From: Acinetobacter sp. WCHAc010034
Lineage (GTDB): Bacteria; Pseudomonadota; Gammaproteobacteria; Pseudomonadales; Moraxellaceae
DNA: 10,090 nucleotides
Reading direction: 5' to 3'
Assembly (NCBI RefSeq): GCF_001696615.3
Contig: NZ_CP032275.1
Coordinates: forward strand, 1-10,090
Part shown: piece by piece, positions 1 to 5,886 of the stretch
Position numbering within the stretch: the first letter of the stretch is position 1
Layout: each line of letters starts with the position of its first letter
Translations under genes and position numbers: made by a program
Notes under the pieces: model-generated
Databases searched by the model: none
What the model was told of the DNA's origin: nothing
What the model saw: the letters and a program-made list of their open reading frames with translations, nothing else

Positions 1-495
1 GAGCTGAATAGCGCGTATTTGTAGGGTTTTGGCATCTATACCAATATGTAGTTTACGCCATTGGCGACGATATTCAGCTCCATGTTTCTTGCGTTTCCAT
101 TCGCCCTCACCTAGAAACTTCATGCCTGTAGAGTCTACGAGTAGATGCAGTCCATTGCAACTCTTTTCATAGCTAATTTGAATATCAATATGCTTTTGTC
201 TTCTGCGAATGGTTGAATAATCCAGAGCTGTCCAATCTAATCCGCAAAGTTTAATCAAGCTTTGGACAAAGCCAGTCACCATGCATACAGAAAGACGAAA
301 TAAGGATTTAATCATTAAGCAGCATTGGATAGCTGCGTCGGAGTAGGTTTGATTTCGCCCTTGTTTGCCTTTTGATGGAGCATACCATTGCGTAGCAGGA
401 TCAAACCAAATGGCAATATTTCCGCGACTCATGAGTGCTCGGTTATATGCGGGCCAATTGGTTGTGCGGTAGATTTTGTGTGTAGGCTTCTTCAT
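1..495 (-). CDS. IS903-type transposase, N-terminal 165 codons
   Basis: This encodes the first 165 residues of a DDE transposase that cuts and rejoins its own IS ends. Translation from ATG at 495 starts MKKPTHKIYRTTNWPAYNR and runs open to base 1, ending IRAIQL exactly on a codon boundary. It contains the segment LLVDSTG, whose Asp is residue 121, the position of the first catalytic Asp in IS903 transposase. The remaining residues (TTNNVSDSQVLGDLL onward) start at 10090 in the same frame, so the split is an artefact of where a circle was opened. The whole protein would be 310 residues, close to the 307 of IS903. It is codirectional with sul2 and the glmM fragment upstream and with strA and strB downstream. 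Confidence 0.93.
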   Translation of the reverse strand, partial: MKKPTHKIYRTTNWPAYNRALMSRGNIAIWFDPATQWYAPSKGKQGRNQTYSDAAIQCCLMIKSLFRLSVCMVTGFVQSLIKLCGLDWTALDYSTIRRRQKHIDIQISYEKSCNGLHLLVDSTGMKFLGEGEWKRKKHGAEYRRQWRKLHIGIDAKTLQIRAIQL

Positions 496-533
496 TTGAA
501 AATTATATCGCTGAAAAAGCCTTTACAGATAGG

Positions 534-549
534 TTTGTGCAACAAAGCC
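534..549. repeat. IS terminal inverted repeat (transposase-start end)
   Basis: The minus strand reads GGCTTTGTTGCACAAA from 549 inward. It is identical over 16 bases to the other end at 9601-9616, and the two ends diverge after that. It abuts the truncated glmM. Confidence 0.88.
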
Positions 550-757
550 CCATCGAGGTGAAACCGGCTGTGAGCGCGGGTTCAAGCATATAGCCCGACA
601 GGCGCGTATCCTTGCCGATCACGACACGATGGCGGTGGTCACCGCGACGAAAGACACGGCCAGCCGCCATGCCGACGCGCAAGGCGGTTTCCGCCGTCAT
701 CGCGCCTTCGTTGGCTTTGCCACGAATACCGTCTGTGCCGAAATATTTGCGCACCAT
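550..757 (-). pseudogene. glmM: glmM 5' fragment (phosphoglucosamine mutase), truncated by the IS
   Basis: The first 68-69 codons of a phosphoglucosamine mutase gene lie here, starting at ATG 757 with [18 protein letters not shown] and containing [19 protein letters not shown]. GlmM converts glucosamine-6-phosphate to glucosamine-1-phosphate for cell-wall precursor synthesis. The full enzyme is about 445 residues and its active-site serine lies near residue 100, so this fragment cannot be active. The reading frame enters the IS end at 549 and runs on as a short chimeric tail. A possible AGGA ribosome site lies upstream. A glmM remnant directly downstream of sul2 is the familiar arrangement in sul2 segments derived from GIsul2/ISCR2. 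GC content is high compared with the plasmid backbone. Confidence 0.9.
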
Positions 758-843
758 AAGGTCGATTATCCTGTCGTCGGGTCGCCCTCAAAGGGGACAT
801 GCCTGCTGAACCGCGAATATAGAGAAATATCCCGAATGTGCAG

Positions 844-1659
844 TTAACGAATTCTTGCGGTTTCTTTCAGCGCCGCCAATACCGCCAGCCCGTCGCGCAA
901 GGGGCGCGGCTCGTGTGTGCGGATGAAGTCAGCTCCACCTGCGGCGGCGGCAAGCTCTGCAGCGAGTGTCGCGGCCCCGACATCCCCCGGACCACGGCCT
1001 GTGAGCGCGCGCAGAAAGGATTTGCGCGAAACAGACAGAAGCACCGGCAAATCGAAGCGCAGCCGCAATTCATCGAACCGCGCCAGCACCGAGAGCGAGG
1101 TTTCGGGAGCAGCCCCCAGAAAAAACCCCATGCCGGGATCAAGGACAAGGCGGTTGCGTTTGATACCGGCACCCGTCAGCGCCGCGATGCGCGCGTCAAA
1201 GAACGCCGCAATGTGATCCATGATGTCGCCAGCGGGTGCCTCGCGCCGATCTGCCTGCCCGTCTTGCACCGAATGCATAACGACGAGTTTGGCAGATGAT
1301 TTCGCCAATTGCGGATAGAACGCAGCGTCTGGAAAACCGCGAATATCATTGAGATAGGCCACACCACGCGACAAGGCATAGGCTTGCGTCGCGGGTTGAT
1401 AACTGTCGAGCGAGACGGGAATGCCATCTGCCTTGAGCGCGTCCAGCACCGGCGCGATACGCGCGATTTCTGTGTCGGACGAAACAGGCGCGGCGTCGGG
1501 ATTGCTGGATGCCGGACCGAGGTCGATCACATCTGCCCCCTCGGCCATCAGCTTACGCGCCTGCGCAATGGCTGCGTCTGGCGCCAGATACCGGCCTCCA
1601 TCGGAGAAACTGTCCGAGGTTATGTTGACGATGCCGAAAATGATGAGCGATTTATTCAT
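844..1659 (-). CDS. sul2: Sulfonamide-resistant dihydropteroate synthase Sul2
   Basis: This is a 271-residue dihydropteroate synthase of the folate pathway. It joins p-aminobenzoate to the pterin diphosphate while tolerating sulfonamides, and so substitutes for the drug-sensitive host enzyme in the cytoplasm. The protein begins MNKSLIIFGIVNITSDSFSD and shows the DHPS signatures VNITSDSFSDGG (residues 11-22), GADVIDLGPASSNPD (41-55), DPGMGF (174-179), SRKSF (211-215) and FIRTHEP (245-251). I recognise the sequence as Sul2; it is full length with no visible break. It lies 86 bp upstream of the glmM fragment on the same strand. The surrounding block is GC-rich, unlike the AT-rich mob and rep genes, which fits acquisition by transfer. 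An unusually weak ribosome site (AGAAGCCCCC) precedes the ATG. Confidence 0.97.
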   Translation of the reverse strand: MNKSLIIFGIVNITSDSFSDGGRYLAPDAAIAQARKLMAEGADVIDLGPASSNPDAAPVSSDTEIARIAPVLDALKADGIPVSLDSYQPATQAYALSRGVAYLNDIRGFPDAAFYPQLAKSSAKLVVMHSVQDGQADRREAPAGDIMDHIAAFFDARIAALTGAGIKRNRLVLDPGMGFFLGAAPETSLSVLARFDELRLRFDLPVLLSVSRKSFLRALTGRGPGDVGAATLAAELAAAAGGADFIRTHEPRPLRDGLAVLAALKETARIR

Positions 1660-1790
1660 GGGGGCTTCTATAATAATAATAATCGAGCATGAGTCTCATA
1701 CGGATGCTCGGGTCGAAAGGGAATCCCCAGGCGAGTAACCTGTTTGCGGTGATCTGAACCGTACCGGGTTTGTCGGAGACTTTTTTATTT
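1660..1790 (-). promoter_or_regulatory. sul2 upstream region with inverted repeat
   Basis: This non-coding leader of sul2 runs from the start codon to about where GC content drops to backbone level. It holds a short TAA/ATT triplet run at about 1670-1683 and an inverted repeat with 7-bp arms CGAGCAT (1684-1690) and ATGCTCG (1704-1710). Inside that repeat is the smaller palindrome ATGAGTCTCAT. A sul2 promoter must lie here or further up, but no convincing -35/-10 pair could be fixed by eye. The edge near 1790 is judged from base composition only. Confidence 0.45.
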
Positions 1791-1792
1791 AA

Positions 1793-1812
1793 GTTAGGCC
1801 ACCTGACCTAAC
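1793..1812. repeat. Short inverted repeat at the edge of the sul2 block
   Basis: Arms GTTAGG (1793-1798) and CCTAAC (1807-1812) are separated by 8 bases. The repeat sits just where the GC-rich sul2 leader gives way to AT-rich plasmid sequence, so it may mark the insertion boundary. It could also be chance. Confidence 0.3.
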
Positions 1813-1834
1813 GGATTAATTTTATCATAGTACA

Positions 1835-2014
1835 TTGCTTCAAAATCAAAAGGTGGCACATAGCTTCGATCAAAAAACGATTGACGCATGTAGACAAAGT
1901 AGTGAGGAACGTTTAGAACGGCTGATTTCAGGTGAATCTACCTTTGAAGAAGAAGACGCGGTACTAATGATGCAATGGCGCGCCTTAAATAATCGACCTA
2001 AAAACCAGGACTAA
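1835..2014 (+). pseudogene. Possible small ORF or 3' remnant (up to 59 residues), unknown
   Basis: An open frame runs from a stop at about 1817 to TAA at 2012-2014. No ATG occurs in it until near its end; the possible starts are TTG 1835 or GTG 1853, neither with a clear ribosome site. From 1856 it reads AHSFDQKTIDACRQSSEER, followed by a glutamate-rich acidic stretch and MMQWRALNNRPKNQD. The composition looks protein-like and helical, and the 3' end overlaps the convergent end of the relaxase gene by 17 bp. Because the sul2 block lies just upstream, I infer that this is either a small plasmid gene with an unusual start or the tail of a gene whose beginning was lost on insertion. I do not recognise a family. 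Confidence 0.35.
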
Positions 2015-3281
2015 AATCATTATCCTGATCGTGATTCCTTACTTTTTCAGAAGTTACAGCTTTTTCCCTCATTTTCAAAGGCACACGTTCAATGACTTGT
2101 CGCTGTATAAATGCTAATTCTTCATCAATAGGGGCGATCTGAATAACTGAACCCTCTAAGTTTTGGCCGAGATCCCTTAAATATCCCAACTTCTCAAGTC
2201 GATCGAACGATTCAGTATTCAAAAGATCAATATAACGCTGTAAATCATGCTGAATCAATGTTATAGGTTCAGTCGTTTGAGGATCTTTCAATAAAGTTTG
2301 CAGCATATTCTGCTGTAAAAACAATAATTTTTCTCGCGCATACCACTGTTGTCGAGTACGTGGCGTTTCAGCTTGCTTGCTTAGTTCTTCAATCTCTTTT
2401 CGATTTTTTAATTCAGCCTCATAAAACGAACGATACTGCTCATAACGATTTTCAGCGCGAATACGTTGAATTTCTTCAATCATATGCTGTTGTTTGGCCC
2501 ACAACTCAGGTTCATTCTCACACGCAAAACGTACCGCCTTATTCATCACGGGGACATCCTGCAGCTGGGTTCCATACTTCTTGTTGTAATCTCGGTGTGA
2601 TAAACAACTCACCCTACTCGGCACTTCTATCTGAATACCTCGAATCTCAACCTGTTTCATTGGCGCATACCGCATAAGACTGTCATTAATCAGTTCTTCA
2701 GTTTTCTGTCGGTACAACTGCAGCTGTGCTTTGCCCATCCCCAATACATCAGCCGTGAGCTTCTGCGCACCACCTTTCTGCGGATCCTTGGGGTTATAAC
2801 GCTTAAAAAACTGTTCGGCTGAACGATCAATCCCATCCATATGCCGTTCACTGTACATCAGATGCAAATGCGGTTGCTCAATCCCGGCAATTAAACCCGC
2901 ATGATTATGGATGGCGCAGCTAAATGGAAAACGATAGCGGTCGGCAAACTCGGTAATAAACGCTTCAGCCAACTCAATCCGTTGCGCTTGGTTTAATTCT
3001 TTGGGTAAAGCCACGACCAGACTGGAACAGGTTCGGCCATTACTCCGTTCATATACATCTGCAGCCTGCCAAAATTCAGCCGGTTTTCCCTCGGCAAAAC
3101 TGGGTAAATTCCCGGATTTCACAAACTCAATGTGCTCAGAAACCGATTCCTTATAACTTTTAAAGTGTGACGTTCGGGTGATGTAATGAAAGCGATTCTT
3201 GGCTGTGGCGCCATCTTTGATTTTTCCTGATCGTGTCTTTATCGCTTTTTTTGCGGTGTGTTCAAGGTTGCAATAGAACAT
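1998..3281 (-). CDS. mobA: MobA/MobL-family relaxase (MOBQ-type mobilization protein)
   Basis: This is a 427-residue conjugative relaxase. It nicks one strand at oriT, stays bound to the 5' end and leads the strand into the recipient through another plasmid's mating apparatus. The N-terminal MobA/MobL domain (about residues 1-240) shows HYITRTSHF with the likely nucleophile Tyr33, placed like Tyr25 of RSF1010 MobA in ADYIQREG. It also has the metal-binding histidine motif CAIHNHAG...EQPHLHLMYSER (His125, His127, His138, His140). Residues about 255-427 are charged and helix-rich, without the primase domain of RSF1010 MobA. The ATG at 3281 has a good ribosome site (AAGGTGAT). Candidate oriT repeats lie directly upstream at 3337-3439, and an accessory gene runs divergently from there. 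No type IV secretion genes are present, so transfer would need a helper. Confidence 0.9.
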   Translation of the reverse strand: MFYCNLEHTAKKAIKTRSGKIKDGATAKNRFHYITRTSHFKSYKESVSEHIEFVKSGNLPSFAEGKPAEFWQAADVYERSNGRTCSSLVVALPKELNQAQRIELAEAFITEFADRYRFPFSCAIHNHAGLIAGIEQPHLHLMYSERHMDGIDRSAEQFFKRYNPKDPQKGGAQKLTADVLGMGKAQLQLYRQKTEELINDSLMRYAPMKQVEIRGIQIEVPSRVSCLSHRDYNKKYGTQLQDVPVMNKAVRFACENEPELWAKQQHMIEEIQRIRAENRYEQYRSFYEAELKNRKEIEELSKQAETPRTRQQWYAREKLLFLQQNMLQTLLKDPQTTEPITLIQHDLQRYIDLLNTESFDRLEKLGYLRDLGQNLEGSVIQIAPIDEELAFIQRQVIERVPLKMREKAVTSEKVRNHDQDNDFSPGF

Positions 3282-3336
3282 ATATCACCTTCATTTTTAG
3301 CCGGGGCCTCGCAGAGCCTGCGGAGCACGAGGAGGA

Positions 3337-3387
3337 GTGTTTCTAATTCGATATAATTGCGTAGTAATTATATCGAATTAGAAACAC
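3337..3387. other. oriT: Candidate oriT: perfect 22-bp inverted repeat
   Basis: Two perfect 22-bp arms (3337-3358 and 3366-3387) flank a 7-base centre, GCGTAGT. The left arm and centre together read TATAATTGCG at 3352-3361, which resembles, from memory, the bases just before the nick in Ti-plasmid and other Q-type oriTs (ending TTGCG or TGCG). The site lies between the relaxase start and the divergent mob-region gene, where MOBQ plasmids usually place oriT. The usual CCCT following the nick is absent here, so the exact nick position is not established. Confidence 0.55.
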
Positions 3388-3399
3388 GGAAACGAGCTT

Positions 3400-3439
3400 A
3401 AGAATTAAAAAAAATGTTCCCACATTTTTTTTAATTCTT
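3400..3439. repeat. Perfect 18-bp A/T-run inverted repeat beside oriT
   Basis: Arms at 3400-3417 and 3422-3439 are exact complements (AAGAATT, eight A, TGT and its reverse), with a 4-base loop TCCC. It lies between the candidate oriT and the divergent plus-strand gene. No T-run follows the hairpin on either strand as a simple terminator would need. An operator, an attenuator or part of oriT are all possible. Confidence 0.6.
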
Positions 3440-3457
3440 CCCGTGCCGGCCTATGCT
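3430..3457 (+). promoter_or_regulatory. Possible promoter of the divergent mob-region gene
   Basis: TTTAAT (3430-3435) and TATGCT (3452-3457) are 16 bases apart, about 47 bp before the likely start at 3504. The -35 lies in the right arm of the A/T-run inverted repeat, so a protein bound there could control it. The match to consensus is modest. Confidence 0.3.
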
Positions 3458-3503
3458 AAACTGAAAACACAAAAACCTCACCCATTTTATGCTGGAGAAT
3501 GCG

Positions 3504-4259
3504 ATGGCGGCCCGTGGAAGACCTGCGAAAATACTCACTTCAAATGACCTCATGACATTACAGCAGTTCCTTAAAAATCTCCCTTTCCTCAAGAAAAACC
3601 AGCAGCAGGCTTTGACCTTGCTTCAACAAGCAAATGGCATCTTCAATGACAAACAGCTCAATCTACTGAAAGCTGCAGACCGTGATAAAAACCAGTTTTT
3701 AAAAAGACAGGCCCTCATTGAACAGATCAAGCTAAAGGATAAAAACCAGCAGCCCCTTCTGGCCAACGAAACAGAAATTCTGGCATTACTGACACAGGAA
3801 ATGGATCAGGATAATTTCTTCCGCCTGGATCGTGCCCTGGAGTCTTACCAGAAAATTGAAAAAGCAGCCTTGGAAAACCGGATCCGGCTGGAGAATGAAC
3901 ACAAGCGCGAAATTTTGCAAAAAAGTCATAAAGAACTGACAGACGCCCAAAAGAAACGTAATGCAGAAAATCAGCTCAAATATGCTTTAGGTGGAGCAGT
4001 ACTAGCCGCCTGGAACAAACTTAATTTATCAACCGAAAATATAGATCCAGAAAAAGTTAAAAATACCATCGTCAATAACCAAAATTTTTTCAGAATGGTC
4101 AGTAACACCACGCTTTATCAATATATTCATCCAAGAACTGAAAACTACTTTCGAAGCAGAGAATTGTTTATCAAAGTTATTGAAGGATTATGTGAATATG
4201 ATGACCACGGTACAGAACTTTATATCTTTGAAGCAGATAGTCACTTAAAACCGCAATAA
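3504..4259 (+). CDS. Mob-region accessory protein, unknown function
   Basis: This is a predicted cytoplasmic protein of 251 residues, starting MAARGRPAKILTSNDLMTLQ. ATG 3504 is preferred over the in-frame ATG at 3489 because GGAG (3494-3497) sits 6 bases before it. The first residues contain RGRPAK, similar to an AT-hook DNA minor-groove motif, and suitable AT-rich repeats lie directly upstream. The middle (about residues 20-160) is rich in Gln, Lys, Leu and Glu and is likely a long helical or coiled-coil region. Near the C-terminus is a more globular part (NTTLYQYIHPRTENYFRSREL). No signal peptide or membrane segment is evident. Its divergent position across the oriT candidate suggests a MobC/MobX-like role in relaxosome assembly or control of mob expression, but this is inference; I do not recognise the family. 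Confidence 0.72.
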   Translation: MAARGRPAKILTSNDLMTLQQFLKNLPFLKKNQQQALTLLQQANGIFNDKQLNLLKAADRDKNQFLKRQALIEQIKLKDKNQQPLLANETEILALLTQEMDQDNFFRLDRALESYQKIEKAALENRIRLENEHKREILQKSHKELTDAQKKRNAENQLKYALGGAVLAAWNKLNLSTENIDPEKVKNTIVNNQNFFRMVSNTTLYQYIHPRTENYFRSRELFIKVIEGLCEYDDHGTELYIFEADSHLKPQ

Positions 4260-4261
4260 AA

Positions 4262-4333
4262 TGCGATTACAGCCACTTTTAAACCAATTTTTGAGTTAGC
4301 TACGTCTAAATCAATAAAGTGGCTGTAATCGCA
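4262..4333. repeat. 18-bp perfect inverted repeat, 36-base spacer
   Basis: TGCGATTACAGCCACTTT (4262-4279) is exactly complementary to 4316-4333. It starts two bases after the stop codon of the mob-region gene. The stem is GC-balanced and followed by AAAACAAG rather than a T-run, so it is not a standard intrinsic terminator. It may protect the mRNA 3' end, or be a small mobile-repeat relic or a protein site. Confidence 0.7.
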
Positions 4334-4548
4334 AAACAAGAGCATTTAGCTTATTTTGCAAAAATACAAATCAAGATCCATTTCAAAACTCACAATATAC
4401 CTAGAAGGTATATACCGAGCGAGTGTCTACGAGCGGCATAACTAAAATTCGCGCTTCGACTCTTTGAAAAACTGTTTTTTAGTATGTGAAATCTAAAAGA
4501 GCGTAAATCAAATGCCAAAATTTGATTCTAGAACGAGCGAAAGCGAGT

Positions 4549-4598
4549 AAAAAAAGCACTATAAGCGAAGCGAATTCCGAATTGTTTGTGCTTTTTTT
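4549..4598. terminator. Stem-loop with A7/T7 ends, probable bidirectional terminator
   Basis: AAAAAAAGCAC (4549-4559) pairs with GTGCTTTTTTT (4588-4598) around a 28-base loop. The T-run gives it intrinsic-terminator character on both strands. The loop carries AAGCGAAGCGAA and the small palindrome AATTCCGAATT. It could stop mob-region transcripts before the replicon. Confidence 0.5.
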
Positions 4599-4619
4599 AA
4601 AGTCATAACGAGATTTACT

Positions 4620-4694
4620 AAAAATTGCCCCAAGAATCGAGCGATAGCGAGATTCAATAGAGTTTGAGCGTAGCGAAAACATAGGGCAATTTTT
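4620..4694. terminator. Stem-loop AAAAATTGCCC/GGGCAATTTTT with a long loop
   Basis: Perfect 11-bp arms (4620-4630 and 4684-4694) enclose 53 bases. Inside the loop is a smaller hairpin GAATC/GATTC (4634-4655) around GAGCGATAGCGA, and a further GAGCGTAGCGAAA. The T-ended right arm could terminate plus-strand transcripts before the origin. The long loop makes this less certain. Confidence 0.4.
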
Positions 4695-4777
4695 CATTCT
4701 TTCCTTTTTAATATATTTTAAATCTTTTAAATCTTTTAGGCTATCTGAAAGGCTTTAACAGAAAGGCTTTCAGCTCC

Positions 4778-4862
4778 TAACTATGAGGGATTGACTACTA
4801 ACTATGAGGGATTGACTACTAACTATGAGGGATTGACTACTTAACTATGAGGGATTGACTAC
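4778..4862 (+). repeat. oriV: Replication origin iterons, four 21-bp direct repeats
   Basis: Four identical 21-base units, T followed by AACTATGAGGGATTGACTAC, begin at 4778, 4799, 4820 and 4842 (spacings 21, 21 and 22). Such iterons directly upstream of a Rep_3-family gene are the binding sites where Rep initiates replication and through which copy number is limited. A degraded copy (AAATATGAGAGAATTA) follows at about 4864. AT-rich DNA suitable for melting lies just before the array. Confidence 0.93.
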
Positions 4863-4883
4863 CAAATATGAGAGAATTATATT
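4855..4883 (+). promoter_or_regulatory. repM promoter with -35 inside the last iteron
   Basis: TTGACT (4855-4860) and TATATT (4878-4883) are 17 bases apart, a near-consensus sigma-70 promoter. The -35 is part of iteron 4, so Rep bound there should compete with RNA polymerase. Confidence 0.72.
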
Positions 4884-4895
4884 ACTCATAGTTAG
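4884..4895 (-). promoter_or_regulatory. Inverted half-iteron operator at the repM start region
   Basis: ACTCATAGTTAG on the plus strand is the reverse of CTAACTATGAGT, matching the first part of the iterons at 11 of 12 positions. It lies just after the -10. Inverted iteron halves over rep promoters are known sites for autorepression by Rep dimers in related iteron plasmids; that role here is inferred. Confidence 0.6.
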
Positions 4896-4910
4896 TTTAT
4901 CGAATTAAAA

Positions 4911-5810
4911 ATGATGAGTACATCTAAAAAAGAATTAGTAGTTAAATCAAATCAAGTAATTGAGGCTTCATATCAACTCAGCTCAACAGAACAACGGATT
5001 GTCTTAGCAGCTATTAGTAAGATTAGTCGGGCTGAAGATATTACAGATGATGAAATTTATCGCGTAACTATTGATGATTTAAAAAAACTTGGGGTTCATG
5101 AAAAAACAGCTTATAGAGATCTAAAAGATGGTGTAAACCGCTTATATGACAGATCAATTAATTTAGCTATTGATGATGAGTCAATCAAAATGAGATGGAT
5201 TCAATCCATACGCTTTTTAGAAAGTAAAAGCGTTGTAGGAATTCGGTTTTCTAAAGAAATTTTGCCGTTCATTTCTAATCTAAGCCGTGAATTCACTAAG
5301 TATTCGCTATCTGATATTGCTGGTATGAGTAGCGCATATGCTATTCGTATTTATGAGCTACTAAGCCAATATCGTTCCATAGGAAAACGAGAGATTTCCA
5401 TCGAATCTCTAAGAAGTATGTTGGAGTTAGGGAAAAGATATCCATTGTCTGCTGATTTAAAGAGATGGGTTATTGATACTGCTGTAGTTCAAATCAATGA
5501 ACATAGCCCTTTAAATGTATCTTACGAGCAAATAAAGACAGGTCGAAAAGTCACACACATTCACTTCACGTTTAAAGAAAAATCAAAAAGTATTGAGCAT
5601 AAATCCGAACAGAATAATTTTTATAAATTGACAGATTCACAAATTAATATGTTCGGTAATCAGCTTTCACGCTTACATGAAGTATCTCACCTAGCACAAC
5701 AAGGTGAAAGTTATGACGACTTAGCTATTAAAATTAAAGATATGCTGCGAGATCCAATAAAACAAAAACAACTTATTCCTCATCTTAAAAATTTAGGCTT
5801 TAAGGCATAA
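4911..5810 (+). CDS. repM: Rep_3-family replication initiator (RepM/RepB type)
   Basis: This 299-residue protein binds the upstream iterons, opens the origin and recruits host replication proteins. The N-terminal winged-helix domain includes VVKSNQVIEASYQLSSTEQR (about 10-29), a typical opening of this family. The first domain continues to about residue 130, and the second includes SLSDIAGMSSAYAIRIYELL and KREISIESLRSMLELGKRY. The C-terminus (RLHEVSHLAQQGESYDDLA to LIPHLKNLGFKA) is typical of Acinetobacter RepM-like proteins. The ATG at 4911 is followed at once by a second ATG at 4914, and the ribosome site is weak (AATTAAAA), so either could be used. Expression is probably repressed by Rep itself through the iteron-embedded promoter. 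The gene is followed 55 bp later by a companion gene on the same strand. Confidence 0.94.
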   Translation: MMSTSKKELVVKSNQVIEASYQLSSTEQRIVLAAISKISRAEDITDDEIYRVTIDDLKKLGVHEKTAYRDLKDGVNRLYDRSINLAIDDESIKMRWIQSIRFLESKSVVGIRFSKEILPFISNLSREFTKYSLSDIAGMSSAYAIRIYELLSQYRSIGKREISIESLRSMLELGKRYPLSADLKRWVIDTAVVQINEHSPLNVSYEQIKTGRKVTHIHFTFKEKSKSIEHKSEQNNFYKLTDSQINMFGNQLSRLHEVSHLAQQGESYDDLAIKIKDMLRDPIKQKQLIPHLKNLGFKA

Positions 5811-5886
5811 AGGTCGATTGTGTATGTAGCAGTTGACTGTTTGTTAATGTATTTTAGTTCACATAATGGACAACCAAAATTACAAG

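Larger units (their letters stand above)
1..549 (-). mobile_element. IS5-family (IS903-type) insertion sequence, transposase-start half
   Basis: This is the left-hand part in window coordinates of an insertion sequence that continues at 9601-10090 if the molecule is circular. The outer end at 549, read on the minus strand, begins GGCTTTGTTGCACAAA. The same 16 bases start the other end at 9601. The two parts total 1039 bp, the usual size of IS903-group members of the IS5 family. The 9 bases outside each end (CCATCGAGG at 550-558 and GTTTTCTGA at 9592-9600) do not match, so no 9-bp target duplication is seen. IS17 of Acinetobacter is a possible relative from memory; the exact name is not assigned here. 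Confidence 0.88.
4334..4777. other. Gene-free, repeat-rich region before the replication origin
   Basis: I see no convincing gene here. It holds a small hairpin (ATATACC/GGTATAT, 4395-4413), two larger A/T-flanked stem-loops, and repeated GAGCG/AGCGA motifs at about 4417, 4533-4547, 4563-4574, 4638-4650 and 4666-4677. From 4700 it becomes very AT-rich, with repeated AAATCTTTT, as in a DNA-unwinding element next to iterons. Two GAAAGGCTTT copies (4747-4756, 4761-4770) lie just before the first iteron. Confidence 0.6.

Noticed and set aside
838..1299. 153-codon plus-strand open frame opposite sul2
   Set aside because: It is a shadow of the GC-rich sul2 gene, with arginine/glycine-rich composition and no recognisable domain.
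4479..4697. 72-codon minus-strand open frame in the repeat region
   Set aside because: It runs through the inverted repeats and GAGCG motifs, has no ribosome site, and its sequence is explained by the repeats.
4778..4862. CRISPR-like short repeats
   Set aside because: The repeats are directly adjacent with no unique spacers and sit before a Rep_3 gene; they are iterons.
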